Below, one piece after another: positions 9,101-16,278 of a stretch of 37,539 bases of DNA. Position numbers and translations under genes: made by a program. Below the pieces are notes generated by a model. That model saw only the letters and a list, made by a program, of their open reading frames with translations, was not told where the DNA came from and did no database searches. The stretch comes from Desulforegulaceae bacterium (lineage in GTDB: Bacteria > Desulfobacterota > Desulfobacteria > Desulfobacterales > JACKCP01): the NCBI GenBank assembly GCA_034006035.1, contig JAVETN010000020.1, positions 1 to 37,539 of the forward strand. The letters run 5' to 3'. Numbering within the stretch: the first letter of the stretch is position 1; every line of letters starts with the position of its first letter.

Positions 9101-9645
9101 CCATCAATAAGACCTTTTGCCTGAACATAAAAATTTTCTTCTATCTCTTCCCAGCTTCCCTTGTGGAGATCTGCACTTGTTGGAGAAAGAACAAAATTTG
9201 AAGGCCCGATTGAAGCAACTACAAAAAGAGGCCTTCCATCATAATCTGGTGAATTTTTTATTTCTTCCAAGGCTTTTTTAGCAATTTCACATGATTTAAC
9301 ATTCATATAATATGCTATTTCTTCATATGACCTGTTTTTAAGATCAAGCTTTCTTATTTCCTCGGGAAATAAAGAATCATCAAGATTTTTAAAGTCAAAT
9401 TCCTTAAGTCTTAAAGGACATGCTCCAAAGGTATTTGTTTCAACCGCATTACACCCTGATTTAAAATATTCAAAATGGATATCCTTTATTATATCAGGTT
9501 TTGAAAGGGACAGGATATCGGAAAGCATTTCAAATTCCTCCCCTCCGAAATCATCTGGGGTAAGATTGTAATTTCTTATCATTGTGCCCATTGCACCATC
9601 AAAAACAATGACCTGATTTTTAATTGCTTCAAGAAAACCTGACAT
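6115..9645 (-). CDS. metH: B12-dependent methionine synthase, diverged reactivation domain
   Basis: Transfers a methyl group from methyltetrahydrofolate via cobalamin to homocysteine. The 1176 residues show four parts in order. The homocysteine-binding barrel has FDGAMGTMI, ETNTFGA, and zinc Cys in GINCSIGP and VGGCCGTSP. The pterin-binding barrel begins IRIGERLNIRGSKKV. The B12 domain has cap helices, then DVHSIGKD, with the cobalt-ligand His at residue 785. The C-terminal AdoMet-type reactivation domain is clearly shortened: E. coli MetH has about 330 residues there. It ends RFSPGYPGLD...FIPSCTTAAIVCFHPDVSY, where the canonical GYPACPD reads GYPGLDI. AGGAG lies before the ATG. No B12 or SAM riboswitch was recognised upstream. 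Confidence 0.93.
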   Translation of the reverse strand: MSGFLEAIKNQVIVFDGAMGTMIRNYNLTPDDFGGEEFEMLSDILSLSKPDIIKDIHFEYFKSGCNAVETNTFGACPLRLKEFDFKNLDDSLFPEEIRKLDLKNRSYEEIAYYMNVKSCEIAKKALEEIKNSPDYDGRPLFVVASIGPSNFVLSPTSADLHKGSWEEIEENFYVQAKGLIDGGADVFLFETQQDVLEIKAGVSGAFKAMKEKNVKIPVICQVTVNEHSRMQIFNTDIHSALTTLAFTGIDVFGINCSIGPDLMEPTIKKISQYSPLPVSVLPNAGLPESENGETVYKLSPEDLTSYLEKFVVEYGVNIVGGCCGTSPLHMKEVCSRVKGKKPFDNRKDKRLYISGPQEAVLLDSTDELIRIGERLNIRGSKKVRVAVENPDSKIDFDVLEEVVNEQSKDLGLLVLDVCMDSNQVETKDVLPMVIQGITHDFKGVLCIDSFDADALSNSVKFYPGRPLLNSISMESHENTTKADYILEKTAFHSPAYIALAADDEGPAVTSEKKYEIALKLVETAGKYNIPPSQLLIDINAFPIGSESVEGMNFAIESLNSIPLIKAIAPGIKTTIGVSNLTNGLAKKPYMRKVLTSVFLDEARKKGLDAAIVNPNHYVPVKSLDEKDYKLGLAAVLEKDMDAFAKLEEIALVKKGKVVEKRSSYEDLGPAQTVSEKIKDGFKSRKKGSLVFEGKEYFYSDSIVEDAALAIKEIKPLDFINEYLMESMNVLGERFAKGEASLPHLLKAADIMKEVMNFLEKLMKGDDPVSEFKGTIVIGTVFQDVHSIGKDLTKTLFENYGYRVIDLGVQVPLESFIESAIKYNADAIGMSALLVQTSNHMLSVVKMMREKNIDIPVFIGGAPVNLKHAASVAMSGAKNYEDIKPDVFYCRTAMDSVNLIGKLLGEKRAQTIENNKIELLKVINEQNQENTEKTKLSQRKIKAYTNKLSAFPVEIIEKKISEINIREKNLFITNWKFKPEELKNKSNELKKEFENLKIRAQKEELIKPLAAAGIFPCKKNNDSIDIFNPLNPDEKLGTIKTTQIKTKKDQFKIADYINDKNDFIGIQIVTSGNVVAKSVDKLSKEGDSERGYLLNGLANRIAEDFASDINHYLEKKAGVSLSKRFSPGYPGLDIVENIKLFKFLGAEKLGIKVTDSGEFIPSCTTAAIVCFHPDVSY

Positions 9646-9745
9646 ATATACTCCTGGAATAAATTTTTTAACTATTAGCTGAATAAAAAAGTCTATGGTT
9701 GTTCCCAGACTTCAAAATTTAAATTTAATTGTTTATATAAATCGA

Positions 9746-9993
9746 GGTTCCCAAGCCAGAGCTCTGCCCATTAGCCAGATCTTTTCTGCTAATTCCCAAG
9801 TTCTGGTTTGGGAACCCATGTCCCAGATAAAAGAGCCTGCTGGTTAATCAGCTTGCTTTATGAATCTGTGCAAATAAGATCTGTTTTTTTCAGATACTTA
9901 CATTCCCAAGCTGAAGCTTGGGAACCAGCAAAAATAGAGCTGAAGCCTATGAACCAGCAACAAACAAATAGAACTAAAGCCTGGAAACCCAGA
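9746..9993. repeat. Cluster of GTTCCCAAGC-type palindromic repeats
   Basis: Most of the 421-bp gap between metH and the HD gene is a repeat cluster. GGTTCCCAAGCCAGA (9746-9760) pairs with TCTGGTTTGGGAACC (9802-9816), and ATTAGC/GCTAAT lies inside, giving one 71-nt hairpin. A second unit, 9903-9924, is a near-perfect palindrome with 10-bp arms TTCCCAAGCT/AGCTTGGGAA. Degenerate relatives (GAGCTGAAGCC and GAACTAAAGCC, each followed by GAACC or GAAACCC) continue to about 9993. This resembles the interspersed GGTTCCCAAGCT-type palindromes seen in several large bacterial genomes. The rest of the gap is plain AT-rich DNA; I see no gene. Confidence 0.75.
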
Positions 9994-10066
9994 CAAAAAT
10001 AACCGTATCAAGATATATTGATTTACCATCCCTGTCAATTATACATCTTAATAAAAACTTAATGAA

Positions 10067-11281
10067 TCATAGGAACAACAACTCATCCCCAATTTCAAAA
10101 GGTTTGAAAAGCTCGCCAAAATTTATTCCGGAAATAATTTTGTTTTCATAGTCTTTTTTTAAAGACTTATGCCCTTCAACAAGATGCTTGGATTTTATTC
10201 CGCTTTTTATGGACAGTGAGGTTTCCACAAAAGCTGAAAGATGATCAAATCCTTTAATCATTTCTCCATCCACAGGAAAAAATTCATCTTTATTGAATTT
10301 TTCCATTTCAGAACCTGAATAAATAAACTTTATACTCCCGTTTTCAGGGTCTATTATCCTGTTTTTAAATTGATCTTCCAAAAGATAGTTTATTTCACAA
10401 TGCCATGATTCAGGAAGAAGGGGAATAATTTGATTTTCCAGCTGATTTTTTTCATATTCAAGAATAATTTCATCAAGACCTGGAACTGAGGTTTTCACTG
10501 GAGAAATTATGTCACGGGTTAAGACTTCAGGCAGATCATGAAAAAATCCGCAATAAAAATTATTATATTTTCTTTTTCTGCAAAAATTGTTTTTCATGGA
10601 AAAAATATAAGATAAAAAAGCAACTATAAGCATATGGCCAAGCACTGAGGTTTTTGGAATTCTTGGTGACTGGGCCCAACGTTTTTGAAGCCTTAATTGT
10701 CCGCATAAATCTAAAAACCCATAAGATTTCTTTTTTAATGAAATTTTTTGAACACCTATAAGGTCATAATGGTCCTCAATTTCATTTTCTATGCTTTCCT
10801 TTGTTTTTTCAATTCCGTAAAAATCAGGGAAGGTTTTATAAATAATCTGAAACTCCCAGTTTGTGGCAAGATAATGTGCTGCTTTTAATATTCTTTTCTC
10901 TGCTTTTGCATAATCACTGTCCAGAAAATAATTTTCAAATCGTTTTTTAAAACCTTCTCCTGCCTCATAAAGCTCAGACTCAAGCTTTTTAAAAACCCAG
11001 TTATTAAGTTCTTTTCCCTTTTCCTGCATGAGCTTGTGAAAAACCATGGGCTTTATGTCTGTAAGCACAGTTCTGTGTAAAAACTCAAAAATACTTCCTT
11101 CTATAAGCTTAACCCAGTCTATTTGAGCATCTCTTACATCTTCTTCCATTTTAGCCAGAATATAGGCAATAACAGTTTTATGGGCCTGCTTGTCAAGCTC
11201 GGTAAACTCAACAGGTCTTACATGATCATTCCATCTCTGGATATTAGCCCCTTCAAAAAACCTTGTAATTATTTTTTCCAT
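10067..11281 (-). CDS. Tandem YfbR-like HD-domain protein
   Basis: 404-aa soluble protein. The C-terminal half carries a YfbR/HD_3-type phosphohydrolase signature: H216 in SVLGHMLIVAFLSYIF, H248-D249 in GFFHDLPEVLTRD and D257 followed by IISPVK, close to the HD-x-x-EVLTGDxxTPVK motif of the 5'-deoxynucleotidase YfbR. The N-terminal half looks like a decayed copy of the same domain: H34 in LDKQAHKTVIAYILAK, then FLHRTVLTDIKPMV at residues 67-80, where HD has become HR. One active and one degenerate domain is my inference. A role in nucleotide hydrolysis is likely, but the substrate is unknown. GGAGG lies nine bases before the ATG. The gene is monocistronic and divergent from the thioredoxin gene. 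Confidence 0.8.
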   Translation of the reverse strand: MEKIITRFFEGANIQRWNDHVRPVEFTELDKQAHKTVIAYILAKMEEDVRDAQIDWVKLIEGSIFEFLHRTVLTDIKPMVFHKLMQEKGKELNNWVFKKLESELYEAGEGFKKRFENYFLDSDYAKAEKRILKAAHYLATNWEFQIIYKTFPDFYGIEKTKESIENEIEDHYDLIGVQKISLKKKSYGFLDLCGQLRLQKRWAQSPRIPKTSVLGHMLIVAFLSYIFSMKNNFCRKRKYNNFYCGFFHDLPEVLTRDIISPVKTSVPGLDEIILEYEKNQLENQIIPLLPESWHCEINYLLEDQFKNRIIDPENGSIKFIYSGSEMEKFNKDEFFPVDGEMIKGFDHLSAFVETSLSIKSGIKSKHLVEGHKSLKKDYENKIISGINFGELFKPFEIGDELLFL

Positions 11282-11429
11282 TTTTTAAGACCTCCATGTA
11301 ACTTTTATAAAAGAACTGTCTCTTAAATAGACTGACCAAGTTTAATTTTCACTTGATTTTTTTTATAAATAATAAACAATCAACTTAAGGTACAGCTTTT
11401 TCAATGTACCAGAAATTAAAGGAGAAAAA

Positions 11430-11855
11430 ATGAGATTAAATTTCAAACACCTTGCTTTGGCTGTTGTTTTTGTTTTTTTAACGCATTTCTCAGCTTCAGC
11501 AGATGAAATTAATTGGCTTGATTATAAAACCGGATCAAAAGTTTCCCTGGAAACAGATAAAAAAATGTATATTTATTTTTTTTCTGCAAAATGTCCCTGG
11601 TGTGTAAAAATGGAAAATGATACTTTTAAAAATAAAAAAGTGGCAAAATATTTGAATAAAAATTTTACACCGGTTAAGGTTGATGTTTATAAAGATCAGA
11701 ATACCGCTGCACTTTACGGAATCGGACCTATCCCAGCTAGCATTTTTATGGAGTCTGATATAAAAACAGGGATTTACAAAAGACCTGGATATATCCCTTC
11801 TGATACATTTATTAAAATTATTGAAACAATTAACCTTGGAAAATACAAAGAATGA
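11430..11855 (+). CDS. Exported thioredoxin-fold protein (CPWC)
   Basis: 141 aa. Residues 1-24 form a signal peptide (basic MRLNFKH, hydrophobic LALAVVFVFLTHF, ASA cleavage region), so the protein acts in the periplasm. The mature part is a short thioredoxin fold with the redox motif C55-P-W-C58 in YFFSAKCPWCVKM, a strand FTPVKVDVYKD, and cis-Pro segment YGIGPIPASIFM. It belongs with the Thioredoxin_7/DUF255-like SoxW-type group, which reduces periplasmic disulfides, but the partner is unknown. GGAG lies just before the ATG. The TGA stop overlaps the ATG of the Nudix gene (ATGA), so the two are translationally coupled. Confidence 0.88.
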   Translation: MRLNFKHLALAVVFVFLTHFSASADEINWLDYKTGSKVSLETDKKMYIYFFSAKCPWCVKMENDTFKNKKVAKYLNKNFTPVKVDVYKDQNTAALYGIGPIPASIFMESDIKTGIYKRPGYIPSDTFIKIIETINLGKYKE

Positions 11856-12442
11856 TCCTTGATTTAAACAGATTAGAAGAATTGACAAACAATTGCTCCC
11901 ACCCTTCAAAGCCTCGGCTGAAAGGGATTAGGCATGCTGCAACAGCTCTTCTCATAGGTAAAAACTCAAAAAATTCCATTCTTGGAATTTTAAAAGCTGA
12001 AAACCCGAGATACCCCTGGTCAAACCAGGTTGCCTTCCCCGGAGGTATAGTTGATGAAGAAGATAAATCTCCTCTTCACACGGCTTTAAGAGAAGTTGAA
12101 GAAGAGCTTGGTATAAAAAAAGTAAAAATTGCAGGCTCTCTGGGGCATTATATGACCTTAAGAAGTATCTGCGTTGAAGTTTTTGCAGGCTTTTATGATG
12201 AAAACGAAGAAATCACTCCCCTTGAAACTGAAATATCCAGGGTGGTTGAGATCCCATTTTCAAATCTTTTTGAAACCCATATAAAGAAAAATTTTACAGG
12301 AAGAGACCCGGGAATTGAAGAATTGCTATATCCTGTGGAAGATCTTACAATCTGGGGAGTAACCGCAAGAGCAATCCACCATTTTCTAGAAATTTCTGCC
12401 CCTATTTTTTGTAAAAATCAAGAAACTCTAAAGCTTTATTAA
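11852..12442 (+). CDS. Nudix hydrolase, CoA-pyrophosphatase (NudL) type
   Basis: 196 aa. The Nudix box lies at about residues 64-87: FPGGIVDEEDKSPLHTALREVEEELGI. The stretch before it (PWSNQVAFPGG) matches the NudL subgroup, whose members read GQVAFPGG and cleave CoA into phosphopantetheine and 3',5'-ADP. The metal-binding REVEEE helix is intact. The start ATG overlaps the thioredoxin stop by four bases, which implies co-expression, although a functional link between the two is not obvious. The 3' end overlaps the small membrane ORF on the opposite strand by 41 bp. Confidence 0.88.
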   Translation: MILDLNRLEELTNNCSHPSKPRLKGIRHAATALLIGKNSKNSILGILKAENPRYPWSNQVAFPGGIVDEEDKSPLHTALREVEEELGIKKVKIAGSLGHYMTLRSICVEVFAGFYDENEEITPLETEISRVVEIPFSNLFETHIKKNFTGRDPGIEELLYPVEDLTIWGVTARAIHHFLEISAPIFCKNQETLKLY

Positions 12443-12683
12443 TTTTTCTTCTTTTATAAAAACGAGTTGAAACTGAAAATAAAATATAAAAGGACATTAT
12501 TGATAAAGCTATGGGGATTTTAATCACAAGATTTGTATAGTCTTTTTGCAAGGCTGCAAAAATCCCTAAAATTGAAAAAATAAAAATAAGATAGGCAAAA
12601 ATAATAAAAAAAATACATAACCCATCAGAGTCATACCAGGAGTAATTTATTTTCCCTGAAAAATTTTTTTCTTTAGTTTTCAT
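12402..12683 (-). CDS. Small two-helix membrane protein, hypothetical
   Basis: 93 aa with two strongly hydrophobic segments (about residues 23-45, LCIFFIIFAYLIFIFSILGIFAAL, and 51-70, NLVIKIPIALSIMSFYILFS), a charged loop between them and a basic tail (RFYKRRKINKALEFLDFYKK). No family is recognised. No convincing ribosome-binding site is seen ahead of the ATG. It overlaps the Nudix gene tail by 41 bp and is divergent from nrdD. It ends in TAG, a stop that is rare in the host genes here. It may be real, as codon order looks protein-like, but support is moderate. Confidence 0.45.
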   Translation of the reverse strand: MKTKEKNFSGKINYSWYDSDGLCIFFIIFAYLIFIFSILGIFAALQKDYTNLVIKIPIALSIMSFYILFSVSTRFYKRRKINKALEFLDFYKK

Positions 12684-12725
12684 TGTAAATTTCTAGTTTA
12701 ATTTAGTTGACCAAATCAAAAAAAC

Positions 12726-12774
12726 ATACTATATATAGTTATAAACAAAAAAACATATCGATATATTGTATAAT
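12726..12774 (+). promoter_or_regulatory. Two NrdR boxes over the nrdD promoter
   Basis: ATACTATATATAGTTA (12726-12741) and TATCGATATATTGTAT (12756-12771) each fit the NrdR consensus (acaCwATATaTwGtgt) at the key C, the ATAT core and G. They are offset by 30 bp, close to three helical turns, as is usual for paired NrdR sites. The second overlaps a TATAAT -10 element (12769-12774). The expected effect is repression of nrdD when dATP/ATP levels are high. Confidence 0.7.
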
Positions 12775-12812
12775 AGCACTTTCAATCGGTTTTAATTTTA
12801 AGGAGAGTAACA

Positions 12813-14906
12813 TTGTTTGAAAAAATAAGAAAGAGAGATAACAGGGTGGTGGATTTCGACCCTTCAAAAATTACAAACGCAATAAAAAAGGCCGGAGAAG
12901 CCACAAGTGAATTTACTGAAAAAGAAGCAAAAAAGCTTACTTTAAGAGTATTGAGCCTTGCTCGTGAAATGAGACTTGGAGCAGAACCCTACGTTGAAGA
13001 TATTCAGGATATAGTTGAAAGAGTTCTTCTTGATTCTCCATACTATAAAACTGCAAAAGCATATATAATTTACCGTGAGCAGCATAATCAGATAAGAAAT
13101 CTTGCCACAAAAAAAAATGTTGATCTTGTGGACAATTATCTTGAAAAAATGGACTGGAAAATAAAAGAGAACAGCAATATGAGCTATTCTCTCCAGGGTT
13201 TAAATAATTATATTTCATCTGATATCACCGCAGAATACTGGCTAAGCAGAATTTACCCCCCTGAAATAAGAGATGCTCACAAAAACGGAGACATTCATAT
13301 TCATGACTTAAGTCTTTTGTCTGTATATTGTGTGGGCTGGGATCTTCAGGATCTTCTCATGGAAGGATTCAAGGGAGTTGCAGGTAAAATTGAATCAGCT
13401 CCTCCAAGGCATTTTAGATCTGCCCTTGGACAGCTTGTAAACTTTTTCTATACCCTTCAGGGAGAAGCAGCAGGAGCCCAGGCTGTGTCAAACTTTGACA
13501 CCCTTCTTGCACCTTTTATAAGATATGACAATCTTTCATACAAAGACATTAAGCAGGCATTGCAGGAGTTTGTTTTTAATATAAATATTCCAACAAGAGT
13601 GGGATTTCAAACTCCTTTTACCAATATAACAATGGATCTTAACCCTCCTTCAATTTTAAAGGACACCCCTGCAATAATCGGCGGTCTTCCCCAAAAGGAA
13701 ACCTACGGCGAGTTCCAAAAGGAAATGGATCTTTTAAACAAGGCGTTTGCAGAAATAATGATGGCTGGTGATGCCAAGGGAAGAGTTTTTACTTTTCCGA
13801 TTCCTACCTACAATATTACAAAAGATTTTGACTGGGATAATGAAACCCTTGATCCAATGTGGATAATGACAGGAAAATACGGAATCCCATATTTTTCAAA
13901 CTTTATAAATTCAGATATGGACCCTGAAGATGCAAGATCCATGTGCTGCCGTCTTCGTCTTGATAACAGAGAACTTAGAAAAAGAGGCGGAGGGCTTTTT
14001 GGAGCAAACCCGCTTACAGGTTCAATAGGCGTTGTTACAATAAATCTTCCAAGGGTTGCCCATCTTTCTGATACAAAAGATGACTTCAAAAAAAGCCTTA
14101 ATGATCTTATTGAGCTTTCAAAAGACAGTCTTATAATTAAAAGAAAAGTTCTTGAAAAGTTTACTGAAGGAAACCTTTACCCATATTCAAAATTCTATTT
14201 GAGAAATATCAAGGAAAAAACAGGGGTCTACTGGAAAAATCATTTTTCCACAATCGGGATAAACGGAATGAACGAAGCATGCCTAAACTTTATAGGAGAA
14301 GACATAGGTTCCAAAAACGGCCAAGCTTTTGCAGTTGAAATAATGGACTATATAAGATCCAGAATGGAAAAAATCCAGGAAGAAACAGGAGATATTTTCA
14401 ACCTTGAAGCAACCCCTGCAGAAGGAACTTCCTATAGCCTTGCACTAAAAGATAAAGAAAAATATCCAAAAATTATCTGTGCAAACGAAGCAGATTTTAA
14501 AAATGGAAAAGAGCCTTTTTATACAAACTCTTCCCAGCTTCCTGTAAACTACACAGATGATATTTTTGAAGCACTTTCTCTTCAGGATGAGCTTCAGACA
14601 AAATACACAGGGGGAACTGTTTTCCACCTTTTCCTTGGTGAAGAAATTATAGATCCTGAATCAACAAAAACACTTGTCAGAAAAATTGCTGAAAACTTCA
14701 AGCTTCCCTATTTCACTCTTTCTCCGACTTTCAGTGTCTGTCCTTCCCATGGATATCTTTCAGGTGAACATCATCTATGTCCAAAATGCGAAGAACAAAC
14801 AGAAGTTTATTCAAGGGTTGTTGGTTATCTTCGTCCTGTTCAGCAGTGGAACAACGGTAAGCTTACAGAATTTGAAAAAAGAAAAGTTTTTAACATAGCC
14901 TCTTGA
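12813..14906 (+). CDS. nrdD: Anaerobic (class III) ribonucleoside-triphosphate reductase
   Basis: Reduces NTPs to dNTPs using a glycyl radical; works only without oxygen. 697 aa. An N-terminal ATP-cone (residues 1-95, starting FEKIRKRDNRVVDFDPSKITNAI) provides allosteric control. The catalytic barrel follows (GDIHIHDLSLLSVYCVGWDL, TFPIPTYNITKDFDWDN, MCCRLRLDNRELRKRGGGLFGANPLTGSIGVVTINLPR). The C-terminal domain has the zinc site CPSHGYLSGEHHLCPKC and the glycyl-radical loop SRVVGYLRPVQQWNNGK with Gly671. Start choice: TTG 12813 has AGGAG seven bases upstream, and the ATP-cone begins immediately after it. It is regulated by the NrdR boxes upstream and paired with nrdG, 97 bp downstream. Confidence 0.95.
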   Translation: MFEKIRKRDNRVVDFDPSKITNAIKKAGEATSEFTEKEAKKLTLRVLSLAREMRLGAEPYVEDIQDIVERVLLDSPYYKTAKAYIIYREQHNQIRNLATKKNVDLVDNYLEKMDWKIKENSNMSYSLQGLNNYISSDITAEYWLSRIYPPEIRDAHKNGDIHIHDLSLLSVYCVGWDLQDLLMEGFKGVAGKIESAPPRHFRSALGQLVNFFYTLQGEAAGAQAVSNFDTLLAPFIRYDNLSYKDIKQALQEFVFNINIPTRVGFQTPFTNITMDLNPPSILKDTPAIIGGLPQKETYGEFQKEMDLLNKAFAEIMMAGDAKGRVFTFPIPTYNITKDFDWDNETLDPMWIMTGKYGIPYFSNFINSDMDPEDARSMCCRLRLDNRELRKRGGGLFGANPLTGSIGVVTINLPRVAHLSDTKDDFKKSLNDLIELSKDSLIIKRKVLEKFTEGNLYPYSKFYLRNIKEKTGVYWKNHFSTIGINGMNEACLNFIGEDIGSKNGQAFAVEIMDYIRSRMEKIQEETGDIFNLEATPAEGTSYSLALKDKEKYPKIICANEADFKNGKEPFYTNSSQLPVNYTDDIFEALSLQDELQTKYTGGTVFHLFLGEEIIDPESTKTLVRKIAENFKLPYFTLSPTFSVCPSHGYLSGEHHLCPKCEEQTEVYSRVVGYLRPVQQWNNGKLTEFEKRKVFNIAS

Positions 14907-14926
14907 TTTAACGTGGTTTAAAATAA

Positions 14927-14964
14927 CAGCCCTTTCTTAAAATAATAAAGAAGGGCTGTTTGTT
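14927..14964 (+). terminator. Hairpin terminator or attenuator between nrdD and nrdG
   Basis: CAGCCCTTTCTT (14927-14938) pairs with AAGAAGGGCTG (14948-14958, one bulged T), followed by TTTGTTT. It may lower nrdG expression relative to nrdD rather than separate the two completely. Confidence 0.7.
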
Positions 14965-15003
14965 TATCCCAGCCAGGCTTTCAAACTTAAAAGGGTATGG
15001 ACA

Positions 15004-15693
15004 ATGATTTTAGGCGGTTTGCAAAAAAATTCTTTAATAGATTTCCCGGGAAAAATTTCTTCAGTTGTTTTTACCAGAGGGTGCAATTTCAAATGCCCTT
15101 ATTGCCATAACCCCGAGCTGATTCCTTTTGAAAAAAACAAATCCGATATTGAGCCTGATGAAATATTTGATTTTCTTAAAGCCAGAAAAGGCTTTATTGA
15201 TGCTGTTGTAATCACAGGAGGAGAGCCTTGTCTTCAAAAAGATATATTAAAATTTACAAAAGAAATTAAAAAAATGGGTTTCCTGGTAAAACTGGACACC
15301 AACGGAAGCAGGCCCCATATTTTGGAAAAACTTTTAAATGAAAACTTATTAGACCTTGTTGCAATGGACATTAAGACACCCTTTGACCAGTACAATAAAC
15401 TTATCACAAATGAAAAAAATATTGAGGAAAATTTAAGAAAATCAATAAACCTTATAATCAGTTCAAATACAGATTATTATTTCAGGACAACATCTGCCAA
15501 ACCTTTTGTTACAAAAGAAAACCTTATAGAAATTATAAAAGAAATCAAAGGCACTAAAAAATATGTCCTCCAAAAATTTAAGGATAAAAAAGTATTAGAT
15601 CCTGATTTTTTTGATGGAATTGAACAATTTTCAGACGATGAATTTAAAAATTTGAAGTCAAAAGCTGAAGAATATATCCGTCAATATAAATAA
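15004..15693 (+). CDS. nrdG: Anaerobic RNR-activating radical-SAM protein
   Basis: 229-aa activase that puts the glycyl radical on NrdD. The radical-SAM cluster motif is C27-NFK-C31-PY-C34 in FTRGCNFKCPYCHNPELIP. The SAM-binding VVITGGEPCLQKD and the VKLDTNGSRP strand follow. The N-terminal LGGLQKNSLIDFPGKISSVVF is typical of the longer NrdG/YjjW-like form found with deltaproteobacterial NrdD. The start ATG is the first one that preserves this motif. Position right after nrdD confirms the assignment. Confidence 0.93.
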   Translation: MILGGLQKNSLIDFPGKISSVVFTRGCNFKCPYCHNPELIPFEKNKSDIEPDEIFDFLKARKGFIDAVVITGGEPCLQKDILKFTKEIKKMGFLVKLDTNGSRPHILEKLLNENLLDLVAMDIKTPFDQYNKLITNEKNIEENLRKSINLIISSNTDYYFRTTSAKPFVTKENLIEIIKEIKGTKKYVLQKFKDKKVLDPDFFDGIEQFSDDEFKNLKSKAEEYIRQYK

Positions 15694-15833
15694 GTTCTTG
15701 AGCATTTTAATCTTATTTGTGAATATTTTAAACTCCTTATCCTCAGAATTTTTATATCTTCCTCCATTAAAACAATTCATAAACAAAAATATTTGAATCA
15801 GATTATCTTAATAAAAATAAATCAATTTTTCTT

Positions 15834-15871
15834 TTGACACAAATCTTATTTGGCCATATTATCAAATGATT
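15834..15871 (+). promoter_or_regulatory. Promoter and candidate ArsR operator
   Basis: TTGACA (15834-15839), a 17-bp spacer and TATTAT (15857-15862) form a near-consensus sigma70 promoter. An imperfect inverted repeat AATC-TT-ATTTG (15842-15852) / CAAATGATT (15863-15871) covers the spacer and -10 region. This is the expected place for an autoregulatory ArsR operator. Confidence 0.7.
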
Positions 15872-15896
15872 AAATTTATTTTTTAAGGAGGCCGGT

Positions 15897-16211
15897 CTGG
15901 AAAACCAAGAAAAATCCACTTATGAAGCACGGGCAAAAATACTCAAGGCCATGGCCCACCCCACAAGGCTTTGGATAATAGACCAGCTTTATTATGGAGA
16001 AAAATCTGTACGCGAACTTGTAAATCAAATTGATTTTGATTTCTCAACAGTATCAAAACATTTATCCGTTTTAAAAAAAGCAGGAATAGTGGATTCTGAA
16101 AAACAAGGGAAACAAGTTTTTTACAGACTTAAAGTACCGTGCATATTGCAATTTATGAAATGTGTAGAAGCTGTAATTGAATCTGAATTAAAATTTTCCA
16201 GATTGAATTAA
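15897..16211 (+). CDS. ArsR-family metal- or redox-responsive repressor
   Basis: Winged-helix regulator of 104 aa: AKILKAMAHPTRLWIIDQL, then SVRELVNQIDFDFSTVSKHLSVLKKAGIVDSEKQGKQVFYRL (helix-turn-helix and wing). Start choice: the first ATG (15951) would cut off helix 1. In the same frame CTG 15897 has AAGGAGG (15885-15891) five bases upstream and gives the normal N terminus (MENQEKSTYEARAKILKAMAHPTR), so a CTG start is proposed. Two cysteines near the C terminus (C82 and C89, in VPCILQFMKCVE) may form the sensing site. It is the first gene of the operon with the permease and the small thioredoxin, and it probably represses that operon until a metal, metalloid or thiol-reactive ligand binds. 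Confidence 0.85.
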   Translation: MENQEKSTYEARAKILKAMAHPTRLWIIDQLYYGEKSVRELVNQIDFDFSTVSKHLSVLKKAGIVDSEKQGKQVFYRLKVPCILQFMKCVEAVIESELKFSRLN

Positions 16212-16243
16212 TTAAAAAACAGATCTGATTTTCTCAAAGAACA

Positions 16244-16261
16244 TTTGGCTGATTAGCCAAA
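16244..16261. promoter_or_regulatory. Inverted repeat just upstream of the permease gene
   Basis: Perfect 7-bp arms TTTGGCT and AGCCAAA with a four-base spacer, between the regulator and the permease and just before its ribosome-binding site (GGAGGG). It could be a second operator or an mRNA hairpin that modulates translation. Confidence 0.45.
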
Positions 16262-16278
16262 CACGGATTGGAGGGTTT

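Noticed and set aside
9646..9745. Cobalamin or SAM riboswitch in front of metH
   Set aside because: I looked for the B12-box and SAM core motifs on the minus strand and saw neither.
9808..10002. 64-codon plus-strand ORF after metH
   Set aside because: It lies entirely within the palindromic repeat cluster, its protein repeats the repeat unit, and it has no ribosome-binding site.
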